A stretch of 64,000 bases of DNA from Gymnothorax reevesii (lineage: Eukaryota; Chordata; Actinopteri; Anguilliformes; Muraenidae): assembly GCA_029721435.1 (NCBI GenBank), contig CM056583.1, positions 46,343,120 through 46,407,119 on the forward strand, written 5' to 3'. Positions within the stretch are counted from its first letter, which is position 1. Each line of letters starts with the position of its first letter. Made by a program: the position numbers and the translations under genes. The notes below the pieces were generated by a model, which was not told the DNA's origin, ran no database searches, and saw only the letters and a list, made by a program, of their open reading frames with translations. Shown here one piece after another: positions 36,001 to 49,138 of this stretch.

Positions 36001-39000
36001 AAGTTACTTAATGTTCGAACAGGTAAACTTTGTAATTTTTTGAAAATATTGGCTCATTTGATGCCTGCAACATGTTTCAAAAAAGCTGGCACAAGTGGCA
36101 AATAAGACTGAGAGAGTTGAGGAATGCTCATCAAACACTGATTTGGAAAATCCCACAGGTGAACAGGCTAATTGGGAACAGGTGGGTGCCATGATTGGGT
36201 ATAAAAGCAGCTTCCCTGAAATGCTCAGTCATTCACAAACAAGGATGGGGCGAGGGTCACCTCTTAGTGAACAAATGCGTGAGCTGATTGGCGAACAGTT
36301 TAAAAACAACATTCCTCAACAAGCTATTGCAAGAAATTTAGGGATTTCATCATCTACGGTCCGTAATATCGTCAAAAAGTTCTGAGAATCTGGAGAAATC
36401 ACTGCACGTAAGCGACAAGGCCGAAAACCAACATTGAATACCCGTGACCGATCCCTCAAGCTGTACTGCATCAAAAACCGACATTAGTGTGTAAAGGACA
36501 TCACCACATGGGCTCAGGAACACCTCAGAAAACCACTGTCAGTAACTACAGTTCGTCGCTACATCTGCAAGTGCAAGTTAAAACTCTACAATGCAAAGCG
36601 AAAGCCATTTATCAACAGCACCCAGAAATGCCGCCGGCTTCGCTGGGCCCAAGCTCATCTAAGATGGACTGATGCAAAGTGGAAAAGTGTTCTGTGGTCT
36701 GACGAGTCCACATTTCAAATCGTTTTTGGAAACTGTGGACGTCGTGTCCTCCGGACCAAAGAGGAAAAGAACCATCCGGACTGTTATAGGCGCAAAGTTC
36801 AAAAGCCAGCATCTGTGATGGTATGGGGGTGTATTAGTGCCCAAGGCATGGGCAACTTACACATATGTGAAGGCACCATTAATGCTGAAAGGTACATACA
36901 GGTTTTGGAGCAACATATGTTGCCATCCAAGCAAGGTCTTCTTCATGGACGCCCCTGCTTATTTCAGCAAGACAATGCCAAGCCACATTCTGCACATGTT
37001 ACAACAGCATGGCTCCGTAGTAAGAGAGTGCGGGTACTAGACTAGCCTGCCTGTAGTCCAGACCTGTCTCCCATTGAAAATGTGTGGGGCATTATGAAGC
37101 GAAAAATATGACAACAGAGACCCCGGACTGTTGAACAACTTAAGCTGTACATTAAGCAAGAATGGGAAAGAGTTCCACCTGAAAAGCTTCAAAAATTGGT
37201 TTCCTCAGTTCCCAAACGTTTACTGAGTGTCGGTAAAAGGAAAGGCGATGTAACACAGTGGTAAAAAGGCCCCTGTACCAACTTTTTTGCAATGTGTTCC
37301 TGCCTTTAAATTCTAAGTTAATGATTATTTGCAAAAAAAAAAGTTTCTGAGTTTGAAAATTAAACATCTTGTCTTTGCAGTGTATACAATTGAATATAAG
37401 TTGAAAAGGATTTGCAAATCATTGTATTCTGGTTTTATCTACGATTTACATAACGTGCCAACTTCACTGGTTTTGGGTTTTGTAGATAATGGATTAAGAT
37501 TTGTAAGTGGAGACACTCTCCTGCTTAAAATATGTGAATGGACCATTTAATTCTCAGATGCCCAGCGAGACAGTCAGATGTAAAACCTCTGAGGATAGGT
37601 AATGAAGTCAGGCACATAAATTAGACGTATACACTGGAAGTGCTCATTGTGAAAAGGTTGTGGAATTGTTTTGTATGCTATTAGAGCAAAATGATTGAGG
37701 AACAAAATTTCTTACCGGAGGCCCAGGAGGTCCAGGAGCCCCTCTCTCTCCCTTCAAGAAAAAATTTTCAAAAATAAGCATTGTTAGGCTGAGAGATGTA
37801 ACACATGTCTTATAAGTTAGCTATAGTGCAATCAATATCATTTTTTTTAATGTAATCTGTGTGATTGACAGTGAAGTGATGAGAAATGCTCACGGTTACA
37901 CACCGTTGAAATACATCAAGTGAAAAAAGTTTCAGCCGAAAACGTCTTACAAGTTACTTGTTAAAAAAGTGACGGTACATATGAAGAGTTTGGTTCCAAA
38001 ACGCAATAAGTGCCAAAATTACAAAAATTGAGATAATACCATAAAGCGATAGTCCTGCGCTTCTTACACATGGTGCAAAAACCCATCATTCGAAATGCAT
38101 ACTATTTGGTGTGTTTTTTCGTGGTCAAAGTTTGTGTTTTTCTATAAAATGCAATGGGCGCCAACGTAGAAAAAGCTGATTTACTCAAAATGACTAAAAT
38201 GGATATATTGCATTTTGGAACCAAACTCTTCATATATTGTATAGCCAAAGATATACAGAAACTGTACTTAAACCTCATTGACATACATAGAAAAAGGATT
38301 GTGTTTTTAAATTCAAAATGTGACATTTTGATTGAATTTGCAATGAGTTCATCAGTCTGGGCTGATAGGACAGATTTAAGGCTTCCATTAGAGGGTATTT
38401 CAATTGAAATCTGTTTTCCCATAAGGATTATGTAGCACAAATCATACCCCTCATCCCTTCCCTTCACAACAGAAGGCCCAATTGAAACTAATTTAAGCTG
38501 GGGGGGTGGGGGAATGTACAGAAGAGGCAACAATTTCCAAATCATGGAGCAAATTTGTGCAACCCCAATTCCAAAAGAGTCGGGATGCTACGTAAAATGT
38601 AAATAAAAACAGAATGCAATGATTTGCAAATCTCATAAACCCACATATTATTGACAATGGAACATTGACAACATACCAGCTGCTGAAAGTGAGACATTTT
38701 ACCATTTGCGAAGGACAAAATTGTGCATACAGTTACTGCCATATGCATTTCCATTTGTAAAGGCGTGAAAATAGAGACCCATATGTTAAAAAAAATTCCA
38801 AACGTACCTTCATGCCATCTTTTCCTGGAGCTCCATGAGGACCCTATTTAAAAAATAAAATCAAGCAAGTTATTGTTGTGGGGTGCCCTTTTTGTTAATA
38901 TTTTAATGATTTGAAACATTATCAACACGGCTTTTGAGTGCTGGGCGCCTCTCATTTATGCGCCCCTGGCATCTTTCTGTTTTTAGTTTTGCTTCAAATT

Positions 39001-42000
39001 GTAAATGTTCCTACTTTGAGACGCCTCGAAAAAAAGCACCTCTTGTCATTATCAGTTTTTTCCCTGTTGTACACTACTGTTAAGTATGGGTGGAGTTTAA
39101 TTTTATGTTCGGTTCCATTGCGAACTGGCTTGGCCCTATGACAAACAATGTGATTTCATTACTCACTCTCAGAGCAGAAAGCACCACCCACATATCTGTT
39201 ACTAAATAACAGACACAACACACCAGACCTTGCTGCAGAATTAGTGCACTGCTGTTGTTAACATTGTTCAGTATGTTTGCAAAGTGATAGGAGCTTCACT
39301 AAGCAACTGCAGAAAATACGCATCCAGCGCTTTTTATACTGCAAGTTTCCAAAAAAAATAAAAAATCAGGACCGGCGCATGTCGCGTCTCCACGCTGATA
39401 AAGTTTGTTTGCTGTCATCGGTCCCCACAAAATGATCAACTAGTGCCACGGTCTCAAACTCCAGTCCTGGAAAGTTGAAGTGTCTACACGCTTTTTCCGT
39501 CTTCTTTCATTCAGCAATCAATATATACCTTTAGACCAAGGTGTGGGTACACTTTACTCAATCAGATATTGAATGAATCACCTATGCCACAACAGATCAC
39601 AGACCTGAAGACAATGTGGCCCTCCAATACTTAATTTTGAAATTATACAGTTGGTGAAACACTAGTAAACTGCTTAAACTAGAGGAGTTGAAAACCTAGC
39701 TTAATCCAGCTTGACCAGAACAAAATACGTCATTGAGAAGAATTACGAGGGAATGCAGAAGACTGAGCTTCAAAGTTCTTAAGGTTTCATTACAATTACA
39801 TTGCTATATACAAATTGTTTAGTCATAAAACCTTGAATCTAATCGTGACACCCCTCGATAGACAGGCTGGATATTTGAGACCCATCTCAGATACAGGCTG
39901 ATTCGTGGCGCATGCTAAAATTTACATACCGCACCATCCATGTCAGACAAAACCATGGCGTGGTTACAAACACATATGAGTTGGTCTAATTGCAGAAGAT
40001 AAATTCTATCTTCAATAACAACTGTCTCTCTGCTTTGGGATCATATCTTCCCCAGCAAAATACCGCAGGCCTATAGAGAGCACAATTCATAAAACACAAT
40101 CATATGATTGTGATAAAAGTGTTCGATCCAGCTGTTTCGCTCAGGATCTGACCTCTCTAAAATACAGCAAACTTGAGTCATGAGCTCGATTGAGAAACAA
40201 CACGTCACTACTCTCCGCAGACCAGATAACATCTTGATACACGGCATTTCTTAACAATGTGCATAGCATGCAATACATTTCCTCTGCCTAACTTTATATT
40301 CCTTTAATTCAAATATACTTCGATCAAATAAGGAAAGCGGGAGGTTAATAAAACAGACAAGTTTACTGCCAGTCTTAAAGACACCACAAGGCAGAAGCCA
40401 AAGAAAACAATAAATACACTGAAGTAATGACTTCAGTATTATTCCCTTATTATTACAACTATTATTAACATTAGTCAGGCCCAATGAGGCTTTATGCTCT
40501 GCTTCAAGATAAAGGGAGATCTGTCAGTACACATTACACATCACATAAACTGCACAATGCAAGAGGCAAAATGAGGCCACATACTTCATGCCAAAAACAG
40601 ACTTCAAGAGGTAAATCAAACTCATTGCACCAAACCACAGAGGACCACAAGGAGTCCCAATCAAGCCCTTCATTTCCTATTGGCTGAATGATATCCCATG
40701 AGAAAGACGCAAGCCGAGAATCCAGCTGGGAGCCTAACCAATAAAACACTGCTCAGCACACGTCACAACAGTCTCACTTCAGTAAACAGAGACTATGACC
40801 GCTGAAAAATAATAAATAGCTGGTCAACCCGTTCAAATCTAACATTTCACTTAAATGTTCCCTTAACTAGGTTCAAAGTCAGAAAAAAGCTTTTTTCAAA
40901 TCGTAGAACTATGGCATAGATCAGGGGCTCCCAAATTCGGTCCTGGTGCCTCCTTGTGTACGCTGGTGTTTGCTCCACCCTGGTTTGCAATCATAGGATT
41001 TTAAAAAGCTAATCATGTGTCTTAATTAGGAGCATTTTTGTTCAGAGCAGCAATTTATCATCTCTAGACAAAAAGTATTTTGACAGATATGCATACAAAC
41101 AGTGAGGAATAAATTCCACATCCACATTGCAATATATGAGTAACAACTGCATAAAACGAGGGAAAGAATGTACCCAATCAAAGGAAAAAAAATGAATGGG
41201 TTCCTAACTGGTGAAACTGTGGGCACATGGTTGCAAAAACTAACAATTTACCAAACAAGCAAATGACAGAGTCAAACCTGTTGTATGTCATGTTTTTGTG
41301 ATTGAGTGCAAGCAAATTATTTTGAAAGAACTCTAATCACCTGTCTTTTGCAACCTAATTTGGAGGTCACTGATTTTCTCAGTACCTGATTTGATCTGTT
41401 TAAAAATGTTATTACCTGAAATTGCTTGCCACACAGAAAAAATAAAAATAAAAAATCATCTGCAAGGGTCTTTTATTCTTCAAGGCACAAATGGATATTT
41501 CTATTAAAATTTTGCTTAAAACAGCAAATAACATATTTCAACACAAAATGCACCCAATTTGGACAAATTAACAGCTTGTTAAAGTCTTATGATGGCAATT
41601 ATGGGTGGAACAAAACCAACATACACAGGGAGGCCCCAGGACCGAGTTCAGGAACCCCTGGCACAGATGATTGAAGTGATTTACTGAAGATACATCGCAT
41701 TTATATTGAAAGAAATATTCAAGACACAGCATTACATCAAATTGAAAATATCTTGATCTTGCACATCATTTCATATACTTTCATTTCATACACTTTTCCC
41801 CACAATTCAGCGTAGAGATCGTTGGAAACCTTGGAATCTCCAATAAAATTTAAAATAAAGGTAAAAAAAAAAATAGGCCTGAAGTTCCACAGGTTTGAAT
41901 CTTTACAGGTCCTTAAGTTTTATGGGGTTAAACATTGTGTTCTGCTCAGTTACTAAGTTTCTTGTTGTTTATTTTCAGTCTGAATAAACTGAAATAAGAA

Positions 42001-45000
42001 TATATTTGATTCAACAAAGAACTAGTTCTGCTTTATTCCGCAGAAAAAAAAATATTTTCAGGAAGAAAATGTAAGAAAACAGAAGGAAAACCCTCTGTGA
42101 AAACTGAGTGGGGGGGGGGGGGGTGTATAGGAGTAAATATTTCTCGCTACAATAAAACACTCAGGAAGACTGATCTAGTACATTCTTTTTAAGATAAATA
42201 ATCATATAATGCGGTGTAAAAAAGATAAACTATTTTTGTTTTGCAGCACAATAAATATTTCAGGAGTCTTTCAGTGTGGGTCTCTGAGACCTGGTCAGAG
42301 AGCTGCTTGTTTAAGGAGGTCTTTTAAAGTTCACACTTCAGTAATTCTCCCTTGATGATTCTGACAAGGATAATGTTTTGAGGGCTAATAGCGGTAATAC
42401 TGACCACTGGGCCACGTCGGCCTTGTTTGATGTGGGACAAATCAGGCGAGGGCCCCATGGGCCCCATCAGTCCCCGGGGTCCTGGAAGTCCTGGGGCCCC
42501 CGTCAGTCCTGTGTGTCCAGGGGGGCCTTTTGGTCCTAAAATCCCAGAGGCAAAGCAAAAATTAATAAGAAAAGAGCAATTACATTACTAGGCCAGAGTA
42601 GGAGTACTTCTGCTTTGTGAAGTAAACACTGTCCATTCTTTTCTCAATGCCTCATTTGCAAATTCAGAACAAATGTTCGGTTGTCTTTGTCAGCTGAAGT
42701 AGAAAGTTATTTCTGTCCCTAGAGTGAATAAAAATTTCAAATGAACCAAGCCCCCCCCCCCCCAAAAAAAGAAGGGTATTAACGAAAAGACTAGCTTTCT
42801 TTTGTTTTAAGCTACGGTAAATGTGACCTAGTTTTAGAGCACCTGCAGAGAACAGAAGCCTTTCACAGAGAACAGTGATCTGACCTCACCTGGAGGGCCA
42901 GGTTGTCCCGGAGGCCCCGGCAGGTATGGGTGTGATGTCAGCATTTTGTCGCTGGTCATCTGCTTATTTATTTCAGCACTCATTGGTAACAAGGCAATCT
43001 GGTAGAGAGAGAATCGAACGATGTTATATCTTGCTTTGATTATCCTTGGATCTGCTGTCAGAGCAGTAGAAATGTCATGGGCCTTTCCAAAGTCTAAAAA
43101 CAGCTTTGGTTTGTCAATTTATTTTCAGACAGAGAGATTACTTCTGAAGCCAAGCTGACCGACATAAAAACCGGTCTGTGACTCCGGGACAATCCATAAG
43201 CCTGGTAACTCAATATAAAGCGTGCAATAGTCGCAAGCCTGAGAGATGTACAACACGTCTGTGTGATATTCAAAGCCTGTCATGTGTAAGGCAGACTTTT
43301 CTTGCTTTTTACGATGAGCAGTCACTCAACATCAAAGAGACTTTCAAAAGGGGACAAAGGGGACTTTCCTTGACCCCTGACAATGTAACCTGACAACTTT
43401 TACCACGACACTAAAACGCTTCACACACCAGTCTTTACAACCTTACAGGCAATTACATCTGATAAAACACTCATTTATTTGTATGACTAGCCTGAAATTA
43501 ACGTTTTGTTTTCAGAAAATAGCTTAATTGCTTTTCCGAGGTCAGTGCATGCAGCGTCAATTTAAACAATATTACCTTTCATCAAATACATCAAATAGCT
43601 TTGGGAAATGGAATTCTGCAATGCAATTTATTGAAACTAATTATAACAGAGACGCTAATGCCAATATATGCTCATTTGGGGTCAGGTATATTGGGTATAT
43701 ATAAATGTTCTGAGATATTAAAAAAAAAGAAAAAAGATAAAACTCAGAAGGACCACCCAGGCTATCAGGAAAATATTCTCAATTGCACCTAAAACCATGA
43801 AGTACACAGAGTAAATGACAAGGCAGACCTATAGTGGCAATAGATTTTGACATTATGCATAAGAGACACACAGGCACACTGCTCTGATGTCATCACCTTC
43901 TGTTTCAGTTGCAGTACGGTGCTCTTGATCTGGTGAAAGTCCTCGCAGGTTGCAGAACATGTTCCTGTCTTCATCACATTGTCTGACTTCAGGAAGTGGC
44001 TTGCTGCAGATGAGGAAAACAAATTTTAATTAGGTCTGCAGGTCTGCTGTTGGTCTGCAATGCAACTGAATTTGAAGATGATTTTAAAATTCCACAGTCA
44101 TGTTGCGTAAGCATTACATTGTTTCTATACGCAAACAGTCAAAATCAAGTCATAACTTTTACCATTCATACAGTCGGCCCTCCCTTGCATTGCCTCCAAA
44201 ATTTGGACTGCTCAATGGATATTGTTGGCACACTTTTGAGCCTCCCAGTCAATTACTGATAAAAAAAACAAAACAAAACAAAACAAAAAAAAAAAAAACT
44301 CCTTTAAAACTAAAAAAAAAGAAAAATCTGTTGTTTAGTTTCTTCTTTTATCACAGATTCAATGTTTTGATTTACAGATAATCCAGGATGGAGACAACAA
44401 AGATGGATGCAATGGTATTGATCAGACAAGTGAAGCACTTATTTACAATTTCTGTGGTGGTGGAAAGCGATTGTGCCCACGGAGCAGACATCACCACCCA
44501 CAGAACAAAGAAACAGAGGCAGTTTATATAATGAAATAACGCTGAACGCTTCCCTGACAGGATGCCTAGACCCCTCACCATCACTTAGCAATACAATGGT
44601 AACTGTCCTCAGGTGCGCTATTGGTGAACAGTACCAGTCAAAAGTTTGGACATACCCACATTTTTCTTACAGTACATATTAAATAAAGAAATAGACACTC
44701 TTTTAAAATAAATAACAAAAAAAAAAAAACAAAAAGCAATAATTCTTAAAGCCATCAAAATAACCAGTATTTGTTGTCATATTTACTGAGGATACTTTTT
44801 TTTACTAGAGTAGTTATATGGCTATAATGACTTTGCTGCTGAGCGGCCGTTTAACTCATTCCCTACAGAATACTTTTATATAAAATTGTCATGTTTGTAC
44901 AAAATACTTTTCCTGAAAATTACACTATATGAAGTATTGTGTAAAGTATAGGAGGCCCTTGACTGCGATCGTCAACTGATTTTGTGTTTTCATCGGACTG

Positions 45001-48000
45001 CGAATGGTCATCCAAGTCGCTGGCACCGGCTTTCAGTAGGGAATGGTAGAATTCGCTGCGCCATTGGCAGCGGCTTGCCATAGGAAATGAGTAAATTTCC
45101 CAAAGATGTGCTGCACTTGTGGTTTGTTTTTCATAGATTTTTTTGCCCAATTTCCAAAACAGCTTGTCTTTCTTTTGGCTGTTAGAAAATGGAAAGAGAT
45201 TGTTTGTCTGCTTACTTTACTAAATATGGCTTCTTTGAGAATTCTAAGATTTTGGACACCATTCAAACAAGTAAATTATTCTCTTTTCACTTCTGACTGT
45301 TTACCTCTTATGATATTCCACATGAGATTATATAGAGAGGTTAAGCCTTTTAATTTCTCTAAAAACAGAGCGCTGTGACATTAGCAAAGTGTGTCCAAAC
45401 TTTTGACTGGTACTGTACATGGATTTTACCCAGGGAAAGCCAGGAGATGGCCATAAATATTTTGGCTGAAACCAATCATTGATAACCTTCCACAAAAGCT
45501 CAGCCACGTGTATTCAGAAAAACAGAATCACATAAGAAAAGCTGAGGAAACACTTTGAAAAACCCAAAATCTTGCAAAGCATATATAGTTGGCGGAATGT
45601 TTACTTTCCCTCCAGCAGTTATGCCAGTTCCACCAAAATGCAGGTCATTGTAAAATCTGAACTATCAACCCAACAAGCATGATGGCACAGCCCCAGGGGA
45701 GCTGCACCTTATGCTGAACTCTTTCTGGCCACACAACTGCAGATATGGATCCAGCAGGAGGAACTCCCAATAACAATCAGTACGAGCATATTTCAAATTC
45801 CATTTGAGCCGCATTGTGCAACCCTGTGTAATAGGAAACTATTAACTACAGGCAACAGCTGATATCCAGTAACTGCTCACATATTTTTGTTTACATGTAG
45901 CTCGATTTGCAGACAGACAGCTTTTTTTTAATTAATTCTAACCTTACAAAGCAAAGATAAATAGAGCAGGTATTGATAATATCCATGGGAAGTTCCTGGT
46001 GTTGTGCCACTGAAAGTTAATAACCAATTTGATTATTTACATATTTCAAACAAAAAAAAAGTGCGCATCTAAAAAAATAGTTTTTTTATAGACCACAGAC
46101 AGATCTGGGAGACTGCAGGGAGCTCATCTTGCTAGCGTTACAATAGGAGAGCTGTGATTAAGAGCTTACACTCCAGAACATCTGCAGCGGTTTGCGGTTT
46201 CGTCACAGTTGGAGGCTTGGATGAGGTCCACGTAGATGTGAGAGGTTAGAGCAAGTCTGACCACGATCACACACAATGAGCGCAAAAGGCCTTTTTAAGT
46301 GTTTCCACACCATGCTTTTTCATATGAAAACATTTGGCGTCCAGGCTGAAAACAATAAAAGGGGAAGCGCAGGACATGGGATACAGCAGGGAGAAGGGGG
46401 CTCCGAGGTTCCAAACCATCTGTAAAATCTGATTTCACTGGTATTCGGCTCGCGCCTGATGTCATAAATACTTCCCGGCTTGCTTGAGGAAGCGGTTCAA
46501 GCATTTATGCTCTGACATGTCGGGTTGAAAATGCGTTTCATGGCCTTTGCCCTATGCAAGAAGCCAATCTCAAGGGAGAAGAGGCAGAAATGATCAAGCT
46601 CAGATTGCGCTATTTAAAACCAGCAGCTGCCATTTTCCTGCAGCCTGATGTGTGCCTCTCTCCCACCTTCTGAAGGAGAATATACAGCCAGACACCAGAC
46701 AGAAATACCCACAGGTAGCATGTAATGTAGCAAACTGATGATAATAATGATGATGATAATAATAATAATAATAATAATAATATTATATCACCATAAGTGG
46801 TAAGCATGGGGTCCAAGCAACATGAAGGAGTAATCAATTTTGAAGTGATTAACACCACGTTGACAATTGATCATACGGGCTTCTACGGCCAGTCTGCGGG
46901 CACAAATTGGGGATTTTGGCTGCGTGCTGCACGATGCACGCAAGATGTCTGCTGCGATTAGGGTGCCCGTAGACTGCCCGTACGGCCAAATTTTGGAAAA
47001 CCTGTATGCAGGTTTTTTCCACGGGGGCCGTACGGATCGGTCACCCGTGGCCAGGACGCAAAAGTAAAAGTACGAGAGACGTAGTTTGATACAGGGAGTT
47101 ATTTTAGAAAAAAAAACCGCACGGCATAAGTAAGTTAAAAGTACTTTTCCCGTACTGCTATTGACCCTCACTCCAGGTACAATTTTAAATTACTACCCGC
47201 AAGACAAACGTACGGTACACGCATGAGCATCGTAAATGCAAAGAACGATAAACATACTTGTTCCGTAAATTATTGGCGTGTACAGTACGTCAGAAGTAAG
47301 GAGCACATAGCAAACGCAAGAGTCCCTCACTTGCAACGCAGATCCCGTAAATATAAAGTGCGAGCGTCTTCCGTCTTCTCCTCATCTGTCGTCGATATAT
47401 CAGGAGCACTTGAGCATCTTGTTCCATTCTTCGTTCCCTCTGACGCTCAACCAATGGATCATTCATGATCTCGATGATGTGATGGAGGTTAATTGATGAT
47501 GTAAAAATTGTCGCAACTTTTATAAGACCCCCAGATCGTCACGGGACACGTTGATGCCTTGATGAACAAGTACTTGTATCCTGCAATTATCGCAAGTTAC
47601 ACTTAAGTCACTGGCACTTTTCACTTACAATCACCAACATGTACGTGTTTCGTACATCTCCCGTACTTGAATCGTGCATGCCACGCACGTGACTCTTGTG
47701 TCACCAGCGTGTCACTTGCGACCATAAATTGTCCATGATCGTCACGGGAGCCGTAGCTATCGCAAGGCAATCGAACGAAGCACGTATTGAACAAGTACTT
47801 CACACTTTCAACCAGTTAGGAAAACCACGAGCCAAAAGATTGGTCTACGGCTGGAATTCGATCGTAGCCACAAACTGATCGCAGGGCACGTAGAACCCGT
47901 ATGATCGTACGGGCAAATGTAAACGAGTTATAAGATGCTAATTGCAAGAAGTGTTAAAACAATTTCCAATTAATGGTACAAAACTGTGCATGGTATTCAT

Positions 48001-49106
48001 TGCCCTGCTCGTTTCATGTTGATTGGTCATCCCTTTAAAATAGCAGCTGTTACCTGATTTACTAATTGTAGCCAGGTATAGAAAGATTTCTTTTTCTCAT
48101 TGGAAGGGCTATTTGATCCTCATTCAGAGATGCAACATGCAAAATTAGAACCATTTGAGTCAAAAGGCTGAAAAGAAATAAGCCAGTTAAAATTTTTTCC
48201 ATCCTAATGCACCAACTATTGGTCAATTGGAAACAAATGTTTTGTACCTTTCTATGATGCCACTCTCTGGCCAATCAAACTAATCTGCATTAAAATGGCT
48301 TTGTTTACATATCCTTAACAATAGTGTACAGTTTTATGATGACTAGGGGCAGTTAAAATGAGCACAGTGGCAAGTGAAATTTGATTGGTTGATGTTGGCC
48401 ATCTTTATTTGAGCTTTCAATTTGTTCTTTTAGATATCTAAGGCAACTTCGGCCATTATGAACATGAAAATTTCAAGGTGATTGGACAATTGCTTTAAGA
48501 GTTATGATGAACTGTTTACTACGGCACCACCTATGGACGGATTCACACTAAATTCAGGGTGTTTAAATCTCATGGCATGTTAATAGTAGGTCTCAAGTTT
48601 GGTGGGGACTGGACATTGCATTTAGGAATTGTAGAAATGAAATATTTTAAAAACAATTCAAAATGGTGGAAAATGCTATAACAAATACTATAGGTGTGGC
48701 TGACATCGATTGACCCGTCATGATCCACAGAATCCAGCAAAAGAAGAACTCGCTCTGAAAAAATACGGCTCAGAAGCTACAGCCAAAAATGAATTGCACC
48801 TCTTTATAGTGACACCATATGGCTAATCAAAGGAATTTGTGGGAGAACTGCTCTTTTCCACATCCTACTGATGAAAGGTGATAGTTTAAAGGTGCATAAG
48901 GGCCACTGAAATTTGATTGGTTGACGTCAGCCATGTTTTTTCACCTAACATGTTGTATGGACAGATTTACACCATGATGATGATGAAGATGAAGAATAAT
49001 AATAATAATAATATGATGATAGGGCTCCAGCATTCGTCCTTGGACCATTAATAATTTGAAAAAAAGGAGAATAAATACAATAGGGTTTCAGAACTTCATG
49101 CTTGAA

Positions 49107-49138
<32 letters not shown>

